The notes: generated from the letters alone by a model not told the origin. DNA of 64,000 nucleotides from Microbacteriaceae bacterium PS02070 (GCA_029959865.1 JASCPE010000001.1:1-64000), one strand, 5' to 3'. Shown: positions 51,542-61,222, counted from the stretch's first letter. Numbers and translations: made by a program.

Positions 51542-52107
51542 GTGCCAATAGGCGCCTCCTCGTCGCGGCGCTCTCATCCGAGATCGATGCTCTGGACGGC
51601 GACCTTCCCGGGTATGACGTGCTCGTGACCGGCCCCGGCAAGCTCAACGCCACATTCGCGCTCACCCGCGCCCTGGATGCGCAGCGGTACGACGAGATCA
51701 TCGTGCTCGGCACTGCTGGCGCGATCGGCGAGGCCGAGCCGTTCGAACTCTTCGAGGTGCGAATCGCCCTGCAACACGACGTGACCGACCTCGAGGGCGT
51801 CGTCGGCCAACACGTCAGTCTTCCCCCCACGGTCGAGACGGGATCGGGCACCGCGACGATCGCCACCGGCGACTCCTTCGTCGATGATGCCGGCGCGGTC
51901 GCTGCCATCGCGACACTCGGCGCGACGCTCGTCGACATGGAGGCCTACGCCTACATCTGGGTCGCGCAGCACTTCGGCGTACCGATCCGCGTCTTCAAGG
52001 TCGTGTCCGACCGTGCCCAGGACGGCGCCACTCTGGAGTGGGATGAGACCGTCGCTGCCTGCAGCGCGAAGCTGCGGGACCACTTCGAGGCCTTCCTCGC
52101 CTCGTGA
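51538..52107 (+). CDS. Nucleosidase (MTA/SAH nucleosidase-like nucleoside phosphorylase fold)
   Basis: A 189-aa protein of the PNP/UDP superfamily. GTAGAIGE marks the nucleobase/phosphate region. VDMEAYAYIWVAQHFGVP carries the conserved Met-Glu ribose ligand, and FKVVSDRAQDG holds the catalytic SD motif. It may cleave methylthioadenosine or S-adenosylhomocysteine; the latter would feed LuxS. It is shorter than typical Pfs (about 230 aa). GTG at 51538 overlaps the small TM gene stop. Confidence 0.75.
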   Translation: MSANRRLLVAALSSEIDALDGDLPGYDVLVTGPGKLNATFALTRALDAQRYDEIIVLGTAGAIGEAEPFELFEVRIALQHDVTDLEGVVGQHVSLPPTVETGSGTATIATGDSFVDDAGAVAAIATLGATLVDMEAYAYIWVAQHFGVPIRVFKVVSDRAQDGATLEWDETVAACSAKLRDHFEAFLAS

Positions 52108-52147
52108 CGCCACTCAGCCCCCGGCGTGAACCGAGGGCTGAGTGGCG
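52108..52147. terminator. Strong hairpin between nucleosidase and repeat-protein genes
   Basis: A perfect 13-bp stem (52108-52120 with 52135-52147) around a 14-nt loop. The core is GCCACTCAGCCC/GGGCTGAGTGGC. It lies between convergent genes and is a likely bidirectional terminator; no T tract. Confidence 0.65.
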
Positions 52148-52154
52148 GGCGTGG

Positions 52155-52613
52155 TCAGTTCGAGTTGGCTGAAGCCACCGATGCGGGCGATGCCGGGGAT
52201 GCGGGGCTCGGCGGAGTCGCGGGGCTCACCGGGCTCGGCGGGGTCGCAGGGCTCACCGGGCTCGGCGGAGTCGCGGGGCTCACCGGCGAAGCGGGCGTGG
52301 CCGGTGAGGGTGCACTGGCGGGAGTGACCGGGGATGCGACCGTGGCGGGAGAGGCCGCGGTCGGGGCGGTCGGCGACGCGGTCGAGGCCGCGGTCGGAGA
52401 GGCGAGGGAGACAACGCCGATGCTCTGGCCGTCCCACTTCAGCGGCGCGTCCAACGAGAGTCCGCCCTTGCCGGTCAGCGCAGCCTCATCGCTGATGCGC
52501 TGACCATCCACGGTTCGCAGGTCCAATGCACTGGCCGCAGCCGCCGCGCCACCCGCCACGATGGCGACCCCCATGGCGCCGGCGACGCCGTAGGCAATCC
52601 ACTTCTTGTTCAT
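52155..52613 (-). CDS. Exported Ser/Pro/Ala-rich repeat protein
   Basis: A 152-aa protein. It has a basic start and a hydrophobic signal-like helix (residues 5-28, ending AAAAASA). A short conserved-looking segment with DLRTVDGQRISDEAALTGKGGLSLDAPLKWDG follows. The C-terminal half is low-complexity Ser-Pro-Ala-Thr, including three 9-residue copies of SPVSPATPP encoded by a 27-bp tandem repeat. AGGAGGA precedes ATG at 52613. Probably secreted or membrane-anchored. The tail may span the cell wall. Confidence 0.72.
   Translation of the reverse strand: MNKKWIAYGVAGAMGVAIVAGGAAAAASALDLRTVDGQRISDEAALTGKGGLSLDAPLKWDGQSIGVVSLASPTAASTASPTAPTAASPATVASPVTPASAPSPATPASPVSPATPPSPVSPATPPSPVSPATPPSPASPASPASVASANSN
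52204..52284. repeat. 27-bp tandem repeat, three copies
   Basis: Three head-to-tail copies of a 27-bp unit beginning GGGCTCGGCGGAGTCGC (the middle copy has two substitutions). It encodes the Pro-rich tail of the exported protein on the minus strand. A copy-number-variable tract is likely. Confidence 0.85.
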
Positions 52614-52675
52614 GCTGTCCTCCTGGAAAAGTCTGTCGCGTCGGATATCGCGTGGTTCCAGTCTGATGACGTGGC

Positions 52676-53827
52676 CTAAGGGAGCTCAAAGTCGTTCGTG
52701 AGACGGCTCTTATGTTTCGCCGGCTCGGGCATCACGGCGCGAGCGGCGAGTTCAACGAGCACCGACGCGTCATCCTCAGCGCCCCGCGCGGCGGCCCCCA
52801 CCGCATGGCCGAGCAGATGCACGGCGATGAGGGCCCGCGTGTGGCGATCCTGCCCCCATCGCCGCCACGCCTGCGTGGCGAGGAGACGCACGCGAGCCTC
52901 CGCATCGGGGTTCTCGGTGAGCAGCGAACTGGTGACGGCGTGCGCGATGAAGGCGGCGCTGTCGTCGGCGGGGTCTCCGACGCCAGCGGTATCGACATCG
53001 ACGAGTCCGGTGACCTGGTGTTCGGGGCCGAGGAAGAGCTGTCCGAGGTGCAGGTCGCCGTGGATGACCGTGCGCGTCCGCCCGTCGTCGATCGCCTCTC
53101 CCCCGGCGTGGGCGACCTGCTGGACGAGGTCGGTGGATCCCGGGAGATCGCGGGCGAGCCGATCCCGATACCACGGCAGGCGACCGCGCAACGACGCTCG
53201 CGCATCGTTCTGCACCTCGACGACGGCGATCCGCGATCGGAGATCCTCGACGGCGTCCAGGAGCGCATCCGGATCCCACTCCGCCTCCGTCGCCGCGACC
53301 CCTTCCGCCTGATCCAGAACGAGCAGACCATCCGGAGACCAGCCGCGCACGGGCGGGACCGGCAATCCTCCAGCGCGGAGGTCCGCGTGCACGCGGACAA
53401 CCCGCTCGATCCGCCGCGGCCGGACGATCTTGATCCATGCCGGGTCGCGATCGGTCGGTACGCGCAAGACAGCACGGCGGCCGGGTCGGTACCCGACCAT
53501 CTCGGGCGCCCCCTGCGCGGTGATCCCCAGCCGGGCGAGCAGGATCTGCACGCCGTGGCCGAACGCAGCCGGTGCGAGCGCGGGGAGATGCGGGTCGGCG
53601 GGATGCGTCCACAGGCGCGCCACGCCGGGGAGGGCGAGGCCCGTCTCCTCCGCAACCGGCAGCAGAGAGGTGTCGAGGTAGACGATGGCGGAGATGTCCC
53701 CGTCGATCCTGTATCCGCTGACGCTTCCGCGGCCGAGCGGTTCTCGGCTGATCGGGTGCGCCGCGGCCGCATCGATTCCGAGCGCGTCCGCGATGAGCGC
53801 GCGTTCGTCCTCCGGTGACTCATCCAC
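52676..53827 (-). CDS. Aminoglycoside phosphotransferase-fold kinase family protein
   Basis: A 383-aa kinase-like protein. The catalytic loop HGDLHLGQLF (Brenner motif) is near residue 260 and the metal-binding DVDTAGVGDPADD follows. The N-terminal lobe (WIKIVRPRRIERVV) is divergent. The small-molecule substrate is unknown. GTG at 53827 is chosen; an outer TTG at 53875 adds 16 weak residues. Confidence 0.8.
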   Translation of the reverse strand: MDESPEDERALIADALGIDAAAAHPISREPLGRGSVSGYRIDGDISAIVYLDTSLLPVAEETGLALPGVARLWTHPADPHLPALAPAAFGHGVQILLARLGITAQGAPEMVGYRPGRRAVLRVPTDRDPAWIKIVRPRRIERVVRVHADLRAGGLPVPPVRGWSPDGLLVLDQAEGVAATEAEWDPDALLDAVEDLRSRIAVVEVQNDARASLRGRLPWYRDRLARDLPGSTDLVQQVAHAGGEAIDDGRTRTVIHGDLHLGQLFLGPEHQVTGLVDVDTAGVGDPADDSAAFIAHAVTSSLLTENPDAEARVRLLATQAWRRWGQDRHTRALIAVHLLGHAVGAAARGAEDDASVLVELAARAVMPEPAKHKSRLTNDFELP

Positions 53828-53937
53828 TCTGTGATTCCAGCATGAAAGGGGGGTCCCGCGCAGGGCGGGGAGCAAGAAGAGGGTGAGACATCTCTTAGGG
53901 TGAAGAAGGCGAATGCTCGAAACGAAATACTGGGGCC

Positions 53938-55458
53938 ATGACTGATACGTCCCGACCGCGGCGGTGGGTAAAGCCGCTCTCGGTCCGTACGCGCATTGTG
54001 GCGGTGATCACCGTGGTCGCCGCGTTGGGGATGCTCACCGTCGGCGTGGTCGTGTACCTGCTGGAGCGCGAGCGCAATCTTGCTGCGATCGATGACCGCC
54101 TCATGGCCAACCTCAGCTCGGCGCGCTTCATTGTGGAAGAAGGCCCCGTGGAGGGGCAGAACTGGGAGACCGCGGAGGCGGCGCTCTACGCCGTCGTGCA
54201 GAGGATGAGTCCGGACGACAACACCGGCGCGCTCGGGATCGTCAACGGTCAGACCCGCCTCGTTCCCGGTGTCCCGCTCGATCTAGATCTGACCTCGGTG
54301 CCCGAGTTCGTGCCGTACATCGCCGGCGAGGTGACCCCCGACGGTCCTGTCATCGGCACCTACGCGGAACACGGAGTGGTCTGGCGGTACATCGGCGCGC
54401 CGGTCGCGGTGGCCGACGACGCCGATCAGGTCGTCTTCACGATGGCCTACGACGTGGAGGCGGAGCTGGCTGAACTCGACAGCGCCATCCGCGCGTTCGT
54501 GGTCGGCATCATCATCGCGCTCGCGATCGTCGCCCTCGTCGCGACCCTCGTCTCCACCCGGCTGCTGCGACCCCTGCGCCGGATGCGGGAGACTGCCGAG
54601 CGTGTCTCGGCCCAGTCTCTGGACGAACGGCTCCCAATCCAGGGCCGGGACGACGTGTCGGAACTGGCGATGACCATGAACGACATGCTCGACCGGCTCG
54701 ATAACGCGCTCGACTCGCAGCGTCAGCTCCTCAGCGACGTCGGACACGAGCTCAAGACACCGATCACCATCGTGCGCGGCAATCTCGAGGTCGTCGACAC
54801 GGACGACCCCGCCGACGTCCGCGAGACGGTCGCGCTCGTCACCGATGAGCTGGACCGGATGGGACGCCTCGTCCAGGATCTCGCCGGAGCAGCGGCGCTC
54901 CACGGGCCGAGCCCAGTGACACCCCAGCAGGTGGACGCGGGCGACCTGATGCGACAGGTGGTGCGTAAGGCGCAGGCGATCGAGGGCGCCACCGTGACTG
55001 AGGGAGCGATCGCGGAGGTCGTCGCCAACGTCGATCCGGGCAGGATCACCCAAGCGATGCTGCAGCTCGCGCAAAATGCCGTCACCCATGGCGGAGGCCA
55101 GATCACGATCGGCAGCGTGGCTATCGGCGGCGATCTGGACCTGTGGGTCCGCGACCGCGGACCCGGCGTTCCCGACGAGGTGAAGCCGCGGGTCTTCGAC
55201 CGCTTCTATCGTGGCGGTGAAGGCGGCAGCGGACTGGGGTTGAACATCGTCCATGTCATCGCGAAGGCGCACGGTGGGACGGCGGAAGTCGGCGATGCCG
55301 TGGGCGGCGGCGCACTTTTCTCCATTCGGCTTCCCGGCGCTGTCTCCCAGGCGGCGACCTGGGCATCCGATATCGTCGTGCCGCCGCGTCCACCGCTGCC
55401 GACGCGTCCGGAATCTGAGGGGGTAACCGATGGCATCGATTCTGATCGCCGAGGATGA
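53938..55458 (+). CDS. Sensor histidine kinase (HAMP, HisKA, HATPase)
   Basis: A 506-aa membrane sensor. TM1 is at about 19-41. An extracytoplasmic domain (about 42-180) and TM2 (about 185-207) precede a HAMP linker. The phosphorylated His270 is in SDVGHELKTPITIV. The N box is LQLAQNAVTHG, G1 DRGPGVPDEV and G2 GSGLGLNIV. A C-terminal Pro-rich tail ends the protein. The stop overlaps the response-regulator start by 29 bp. The stimulus is unknown; a nearby exported repeat protein is a possible partner. Confidence 0.92.
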   Translation: MTDTSRPRRWVKPLSVRTRIVAVITVVAALGMLTVGVVVYLLERERNLAAIDDRLMANLSSARFIVEEGPVEGQNWETAEAALYAVVQRMSPDDNTGALGIVNGQTRLVPGVPLDLDLTSVPEFVPYIAGEVTPDGPVIGTYAEHGVVWRYIGAPVAVADDADQVVFTMAYDVEAELAELDSAIRAFVVGIIIALAIVALVATLVSTRLLRPLRRMRETAERVSAQSLDERLPIQGRDDVSELAMTMNDMLDRLDNALDSQRQLLSDVGHELKTPITIVRGNLEVVDTDDPADVRETVALVTDELDRMGRLVQDLAGAAALHGPSPVTPQQVDAGDLMRQVVRKAQAIEGATVTEGAIAEVVANVDPGRITQAMLQLAQNAVTHGGGQITIGSVAIGGDLDLWVRDRGPGVPDEVKPRVFDRFYRGGEGGSGLGLNIVHVIAKAHGGTAEVGDAVGGGALFSIRLPGAVSQAATWASDIVVPPRPPLPTRPESEGVTDGIDSDRRG

Positions 55459-56086
55459 AGCGCGGATCTCGGGCTTCATCGAGAAGGGGCTGCGATCCGC
55501 GGGATACGCAACGAGGGTGGCACCTACCGGGACAGAGGCGCTGGCCTTGGCGCAGACGGATGAGTTTGATCTCCTCATCCTCGACGTGAACCTGCCGGGC
55601 ATCGATGGGTTCCGTGTGTTGGAGGAGATTCGCGGAAGCGGATCTCGACTGCCGATCATCATGCTCACGGCGCGCGTCGAGCTGCAGGACACCGTCGCGG
55701 GCTTGGAGGGTGGCGCGGATGACTACCTGGGTAAGCCCTTCCGGTTCGATGAGCTTCTCGCCCGGGTTCGACTGCGGATGCGTAAGGACGAGACGACGTC
55801 GCTCGCGACGCTTGCCCACCGCGACATCGTCCTCGACATCCGCACCCGCGAGGCTCGCGTCGGCGACACGCGTGTCGAGCTCTCCGCTCGCGAGTTCGCA
55901 CTCGCCGAGGAGTTCATCCGTAACGCCGGCCAGGTTCTGAGTCGTGAGCAGTTGCTGAGCCGCGTGTGGGGGTACGACTTCGACCCCGGTTCCAACGTGG
56001 CGGACGTCTACGTCGGCTATCTTCGCCAGAAGCTCGGATCGGACCGGATCGAAACCGTCCGCGGGGTCGGCTACCGCCTGACCTGA
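55430..56086 (+). CDS. OmpR/PhoB family response regulator
   Basis: A 218-aa regulator. The receiver domain has the acidic pair ED (8-9), the phospho-acceptor Asp52 in LLILDVNLPG and Lys in YLGKPFRFDELLARVR. The winged-helix DNA-binding domain (about 125-218) ends VRGVGYRLT. It is coupled to the kinase gene by a 29-bp overlap, giving a cognate two-component pair. Confidence 0.94.
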   Translation: MASILIAEDEARISGFIEKGLRSAGYATRVAPTGTEALALAQTDEFDLLILDVNLPGIDGFRVLEEIRGSGSRLPIIMLTARVELQDTVAGLEGGADDYLGKPFRFDELLARVRLRMRKDETTSLATLAHRDIVLDIRTREARVGDTRVELSAREFALAEEFIRNAGQVLSREQLLSRVWGYDFDPGSNVADVYVGYLRQKLGSDRIETVRGVGYRLT

Positions 56087-56119
56087 CCGTGGGTGGGAGG
56101 GGGAGCCTTCCGATGCGGC

Positions 56120-59101
56120 TCAGCCCCGCGCCGCATCGGCGGATGCCTCCTGCCGCACGGCGCTGATGCCGCCTGGACCCACCTCGACCCGCAGCTGGGC
56201 AGGGATCATCTCCTTCATCGCGTCGACATGGCTGATGACGCCGACGGTCCGCCCACCGGAGCGCAACTCATCGAGGGTCTCCATCGCGCGTTCGAGTGTC
56301 TCGCCATCGAGCGACCCGAACCCCTCGTCGATGAACAGCGTGTCGAGCCGGATGCCACCGGCGCGCGCGGTGACGACCTCCGCTAGACCGAGCGCGAGCG
56401 CGAGCGACGCGAGGAACGTTTCCCCGCCCGACAGCGACTGCGGTGCGCGGTGGGCGCCGGTGTGGGCATCACAGACGTCGAGGCCGAGACCGGATGCGGC
56501 GCCGTGGGCGGCGAGCGCGTCCGTGTGGCGGAGCTGATATCGACCGAGTGACATCTCTCCGAGGCGGGAGTTCGCCGCCGCGACGATCTCTTCCAACTCG
56601 GCCGCCAGCACGAAGGTCTCCAGGTCCATCCGCAACGTGTTCGGCGCCCGGCCGGCGACGGAGTCGGCGAGCCGCTGCAGCGCCTCGGCGTCCTCTGCCC
56701 GCTCGGTCACCGAGGCCAAGACCGCGTCCGCGTCGGCAAGATGGGCACCGATCTGCGCGACGAGGTGTGCAGCGTCCCGTTCGGCACGGACGGCACGCAG
56801 CCGGGTCGCATCTGCCTCGGCGACGGCGGCCTCGTGCGCGTCCACATCCACGTTCGGGTCATCGCCGACGACGGCGAGCTCCAGTTCGAGTGTGCGCGCG
56901 CGAGCGCTCACCACCCGCTCATGCCGCGAGGAGATGTCCTCGACGAGCGCTGACAGCTCGTCCGGAGACAGGAGTGCAGCAGCGACTGCCTCGGCATCGG
57001 CGAAGTCGGAGGCTGAGATCGCCTCGTCCCGCGCCGCCTGCGCTGTCTTCTGCGCGGCGCGGGCGCGCGTGCATTCTGCCTCGGCGTCGTGCGCCGCGTG
57101 CGCGGCATCCCGCTCGAGGCGCGCGTGGTCGACGCGCGCCTGCACGGTCGGGAAATCTCCCCGCGCCGTAGTGATCGCCCGGCGCATCTCGTCGCGTGTG
57201 CTGGTCACTTCGATCAGGGTCTCGCGGATCCGGGTGATCTCCGCGTCCTGTGCGGCACGGTCGGCGGCGGCATCTGCGTCCTCTGCGTCCAGCGCCTCGA
57301 TCCGCGCCGCCGCGACGTCCCGCTGGGTGGTGGCTGCCTCGACCTCTCGCAGGAGGGCAGCGTGGGTGTCTCGCGCGGCGATCGCCTCCGCGACGCCGAG
57401 TCCGTCGGCACGTGCCTGCGCGCTCGAGAGAGCCTGACGGAGGTCGGCGGCGTGGCGTCCCGCGGCCTGCTCCTGTTCCCCGGCGTCATCTCGAGCCCGC
57501 TCTGCCTCGGCGATCGCATCCTCGGTCACCTCGTCGTCTGCCGGTGGGGCGGGGGCGGGGTGCTCGGTGGACCCGCACACCGCGCAGGCCTCCCCGGTGA
57601 CGAGCTGGGTGGCCAGTTCTCCCGCAAAGCCGGCGAACCGACGACGGATGAGATGCGCAACGACCTCACGGTGCGCGCGGGCGACCTCGGTGGCAGCGAG
57701 ATAGTCCTGGGTGGCCGCCGTGCACTGCTGTTCCAATGCCGCGGCGGTCTGCGCCGCGTCCGCGCGGGTCTCAGCGAGGGCGTGTGCGGCGGAAACGGCC
57801 TCGCGCCGGGCAGCGACCTCTGCGACTCTGGCGTATGTGGCGGTGAGGGTGCGCCGCTCCTCGTCCCGCGCGTTCTGACTCACCGTGAGGGCACGCAGGC
57901 GCTCGTGAGCGGCAGAGACCGCCGCGGCGAGGTGAGCGTGCTCTGCGTCGAGGGCCGTGAGCTGCTCCTCCTGCGCGCGAGCGCTCTCCCAGAGGGCGAT
58001 CTGTCCGGTGAGATCCTGCGCACGATGTGCCGGATCGACGGACGGGTCCGGGGTCAGTGCGGCCCAGCTGGCCCGGGTCGTCTCGGCCGCACGCTCGGCT
58101 CGACGGCACAGAGCTTCGGCCTCTTCCGCGGCAGCGACGACGGCGCGGAGGCTGTCGGCGGCGCGCGCCCGGTCGCGTCGGGCACGGTCGGCATCCAGGG
58201 CCTCGGCCGCAGACTCTGCCTTCGCGAGTTCCCCGCGGGCCCGGGTCAGGTCGGCGCGGCGCCGAGCGGCCTCCGTCGCGTTCCGGTGTGCCTCCCGGAC
58301 TGCGACGAGCCGTGCGTCCGCGGCGTCCAGCTCGCGCGCGGCGACGTCGTGGCGGTACTGCGCGCGCTGGAAGACCGCGTCCAGGGCGGGGCGCCGGGCG
58401 GACCCGTCGACGACCTCGCCAAGCTCGTTCTCGACGGCGAGCGCCTCAGCGCGGCCGAGGAGCGTCTCGGCTTCGACGGTGAGGTGAGCGATCGACTGGC
58501 GTGCGGCTTTGGCGCGTTCGGCCAGCGCGGTGGCATAGTCACTGAACCGTGAGGAATCGAACAGAGTCCGCAGCAGGCTCTTCCGCTCCCCCGGGGCGGC
58601 CAGGAGGAACCGGGAGAACTTGTTCTGCGCGAGCAGGATCACCTGATGGAACTGCTGGGCGTTCAATCCGACGATCTCGTCAATGGCGATGCCGACGTTG
58701 CGAAGCCCCGCCGCGACGCCCACCCACTCGCCGTCACGGAACTCCTCGAGCTCGGCGCGGGCGGTCTCGGTCGTCATTCCGCCGCCACGCTTTGCGGGCC
58801 TCTCGTACTCCGGCACGCGAGACACGCGCAGGCGGCGCGTTCCCGCGGTGAACTCCAGGCATACGCGGGTCCGGTCCTCCGGGCTGCAGTGATCGCTGCG
58901 GATCCGCTTGTCGCCACCGCCCTCATAGCGGGCGAGCATGCCGAACAGGGCGAAGCTGACGCCGTCCAGAATGCTCGACTTTCCCGCCCCGGTCCGACCC
59001 GAGATGAGGAAGATTCCGTCGGCGGAATAGGCGTCGAAGTCGATCCGCTGCGCGTCCCGGAACGGCCCGAAACCCTCGAGTTCGAGCGTGTGGAGCTTCA
59101 T
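56120..59101 (-). CDS. sbcC: Exonuclease SbcCD subunit C (SMC-like ATPase)
   Basis: A 993-aa Rad50-type ATPase. Walker A GRTGAGKSSILDGVSFALFG is near residue 35. Long coiled coils flank a zinc hook CAVC near residue 515. The ABC signature LSGGETFLASLALALGLAEV and Walker B LDTLFIDEGFGSLD close the protein. With SbcD it degrades hairpins and processes DNA ends. The ATG overlaps the sbcD stop by 4 bp. Confidence 0.95.
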   Translation of the reverse strand: MKLHTLELEGFGPFRDAQRIDFDAYSADGIFLISGRTGAGKSSILDGVSFALFGMLARYEGGGDKRIRSDHCSPEDRTRVCLEFTAGTRRLRVSRVPEYERPAKRGGGMTTETARAELEEFRDGEWVGVAAGLRNVGIAIDEIVGLNAQQFHQVILLAQNKFSRFLLAAPGERKSLLRTLFDSSRFSDYATALAERAKAARQSIAHLTVEAETLLGRAEALAVENELGEVVDGSARRPALDAVFQRAQYRHDVAARELDAADARLVAVREAHRNATEAARRRADLTRARGELAKAESAAEALDADRARRDRARAADSLRAVVAAAEEAEALCRRAERAAETTRASWAALTPDPSVDPAHRAQDLTGQIALWESARAQEEQLTALDAEHAHLAAAVSAAHERLRALTVSQNARDEERRTLTATYARVAEVAARREAVSAAHALAETRADAAQTAAALEQQCTAATQDYLAATEVARAHREVVAHLIRRRFAGFAGELATQLVTGEACAVCGSTEHPAPAPPADDEVTEDAIAEAERARDDAGEQEQAAGRHAADLRQALSSAQARADGLGVAEAIAARDTHAALLREVEAATTQRDVAAARIEALDAEDADAAADRAAQDAEITRIRETLIEVTSTRDEMRRAITTARGDFPTVQARVDHARLERDAAHAAHDAEAECTRARAAQKTAQAARDEAISASDFADAEAVAAALLSPDELSALVEDISSRHERVVSARARTLELELAVVGDDPNVDVDAHEAAVAEADATRLRAVRAERDAAHLVAQIGAHLADADAVLASVTERAEDAEALQRLADSVAGRAPNTLRMDLETFVLAAELEEIVAAANSRLGEMSLGRYQLRHTDALAAHGAASGLGLDVCDAHTGAHRAPQSLSGGETFLASLALALGLAEVVTARAGGIRLDTLFIDEGFGSLDGETLERAMETLDELRSGGRTVGVISHVDAMKEMIPAQLRVEVGPGGISAVRQEASADAARG

Positions 59102-60246
59102 AGGCTCGCCTCGACGCGAATGCGATCGTCCAGAACCTCCGCGAGGACGTCGGCCTCCGCGGTGGTGGCGCCCTCGCCCTCACGCACGTGGCGCAAGAAG
59201 ACATCGAGCAGATCGCGGTCGCTCCGGGCCGCACGCACCCGTGCCACGTAGCTCGTGTCGGCGCGAGAACGCGTCACGGCGGGCAGGTGAGCGACGTGCG
59301 CACAGAACGGGAAGCGCTCCTGTGCTCGGCGCATCGGATCGCGCACGGGGACGCTGTCGGTGTACTCGATCGCCACCCAGTCCGCGTCATGGCCCGCGTA
59401 TGCCGGGTCCGCGAGAATCTCTTCGAAGGCGCCGCGCAGCGTGACCAAAGACCTGGGCACCGGCAGTTCGAGCCAACGCGCGACGTTCGAACCGTCCGCA
59501 GCCAGGTCGATGAGCCACGACCCACGGGGCTTAGTCGCCTCGCCGAAGCTGTAATGCAGGGGGGCTCCGGCATACCGGACATGGTCGGCCAGGCGCTGGC
59601 GACCGTGGATGTGTCCCAACGCGACGTAGTCGATGCCGTCGAACAGCGACAGCGGAACGACATCGAGACCGCCTTGCTGGATGTCGCGCTCGAGTCCGTG
59701 CGTGGGCTCGACACCGGCGGCGAAGCAGTGCGCGACGACGACCGAACGTCCTCCGCGCGACACGCGGTCGGCGTGGACGAGTTCCATGGCCCGGCTCATC
59801 GCCTGTTCCTGCGTGCGGACACCCTCCCACCGGTGTCGCAGGAGCGCCGGCTCCAGGTACGGCAACGGATAGATGTGGACATCCCCGTCGGCGTCACGGA
59901 GGGTGACGGGGGTGCCGATCGTGGCCGGGTCCGTCGCGACACGCACTCCCTCGCGCAACAGCGCGGATTGGAAGCCGAGTCGCGCTGCGGAGTCATGGTT
60001 GCCGCTCGTGACCACGACCTGTGCCCCGGTGTCGGCCAGGGCGGCAAGGGTGTCGCTCAGGAGCCGATAGGCCGCGGCCGCGGGCGTCGCCGAGTCGAAG
60101 ACGTCGCCCGCGACGAGCACGACATCGACCTCCTGCTCGCGCACCTGGGCGACGAGGACGTCGAGGACACCGCGCAACGCATCGAGCGTGGAGTGACCGT
60201 GGAAGGTCCGCCCGATGTGCCAGTCCGAGGTGTGCAGGATGCGCAT
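59098..60246 (-). CDS. sbcD: Exonuclease SbcCD subunit D (Mre11-type nuclease)
   Basis: A 382-aa metallophosphoesterase. Motifs in order: HTSDWHIGRTFHG, VLVAGDVFDS, VVVTSGNHDSA and YVALGHIHGRQ. All five phosphoesterase motifs look intact. It works with SbcC in double-strand break and palindrome processing. ATG at 60246 has TACCGT 6 nt upstream. Confidence 0.95.
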   Translation of the reverse strand: MRILHTSDWHIGRTFHGHSTLDALRGVLDVLVAQVREQEVDVVLVAGDVFDSATPAAAAYRLLSDTLAALADTGAQVVVTSGNHDSAARLGFQSALLREGVRVATDPATIGTPVTLRDADGDVHIYPLPYLEPALLRHRWEGVRTQEQAMSRAMELVHADRVSRGGRSVVVAHCFAAGVEPTHGLERDIQQGGLDVVPLSLFDGIDYVALGHIHGRQRLADHVRYAGAPLHYSFGEATKPRGSWLIDLAADGSNVARWLELPVPRSLVTLRGAFEEILADPAYAGHDADWVAIEYTDSVPVRDPMRRAQERFPFCAHVAHLPAVTRSRADTSYVARVRAARSDRDLLDVFLRHVREGEGATTAEADVLAEVLDDRIRVEASL

Positions 60247-60252
60247 GCCCCC

Positions 60253-60258
60253 ACGGTA
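60253..60258 (-). promoter_or_regulatory. -10 element (leaderless) of sbcDC
   Basis: TACCGT on the minus strand, 6 nt from the ATG at 60246. Confidence 0.45.
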
Positions 60259-60301
60259 GAAGGAGCCGCCGACATCGCCGCCGAGGCGCGGCGGCGTGCG
60301 A

Positions 60302-61222
60302 TCAGACCGACACCTTGTGCGGCGACATCCCGCCCTCGTTGAAGCTCGGACGCTTGCCGATCAGCTTCCCGATTCCGAGGACGACACCGACGATGATGAG
60401 CCCGACGATGAATCCGACGATCGCCGAGTAGATCGTGTCGAGGAACCACAGCACGACCGGCCCGGCGGCCTCGAACGGCCCCTCGATCAGGTGCAGGAAG
60501 TCATAGAGGAACGGCACCCCGACCTCGGCCAGATTCGCGACCACAAGGTGGCCACCGACCCACAGCATCGCCACGGTCCCGACGACGCTGATGATGCGGA
60601 AGACGACCGGCATGGAATGGAGGAGGCGCACACCGGTATGACGCACACTCCGCGTCTTTCCGGTCGTGGCCAGGCGCCGGCCCACGTCGTCGATCTTCAC
60701 GAGCAGCGCAACCGCGCCGTAGACGATGACGGTCATCATGATCGCGATGACCGAGAGAACCGCGACGCGCATCCAGAAATCGAGTCCCTCATCGAGGTTC
60801 GACAGCGAGATGAGCATGATCTCCGTGGAGAGAATGAGGTCCGTGCGCACCGCACCCAGCACGAGCTTGCGCTCGTCGCGCTCCCCCTCGTCCTTGTCGT
60901 CGTGATGGAGGCCGAACCACTCGAGAACCTTCTCGGCGCCCTCGAAGCACAGGTAGGCACCGCCGATGATGAGCAGATACGGCAGGACCCACGGCGCGAA
61001 CGCGGTGAGCAGGAGGGCGACCGGGATGATGAGGACGAACTTGTTGAGGATCGAGCCCAAGGCGATCTTGCCGACGACCGGCAGCTCTCGCGCCGGGGTG
61101 AGCCCTTGAACGTACTGCGGCGTCACGGCGGCGTCATCGATGACGACGCCCGCGGACTTCGCCGATGCCTTCAATGCCGCGGCAAGAATGTCATCGACAA
61201 CGGCGAGTAGACCAACAGCCAT
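60302..61222 (-). CDS. DUF808 family membrane protein
   Basis: A 306-aa polytopic membrane protein with the DUF808 (YedI) pattern: MAVGLLAVVDDILAAALKAS, then VQGLTPARELPVVGKIALGS and CFEGAEKVLEWF. Six or so TMs are visible. The function is unknown. The start follows GGGGGA. Family resemblance is strong across the full length. Confidence 0.88.
   Translation of the reverse strand: MAVGLLAVVDDILAAALKASAKSAGVVIDDAAVTPQYVQGLTPARELPVVGKIALGSILNKFVLIIPVALLLTAFAPWVLPYLLIIGGAYLCFEGAEKVLEWFGLHHDDKDEGERDERKLVLGAVRTDLILSTEIMLISLSNLDEGLDFWMRVAVLSVIAIMMTVIVYGAVALLVKIDDVGRRLATTGKTRSVRHTGVRLLHSMPVVFRIISVVGTVAMLWVGGHLVVANLAEVGVPFLYDFLHLIEGPFEAAGPVVLWFLDTIYSAIVGFIVGLIIVGVVLGIGKLIGKRPSFNEGGMSPHKVSV

Noticed and set aside
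52204..52284. 27-bp repeats as a CRISPR array
   Set aside because: The copies are directly tandem without spacers and are in frame in an exported protein gene.
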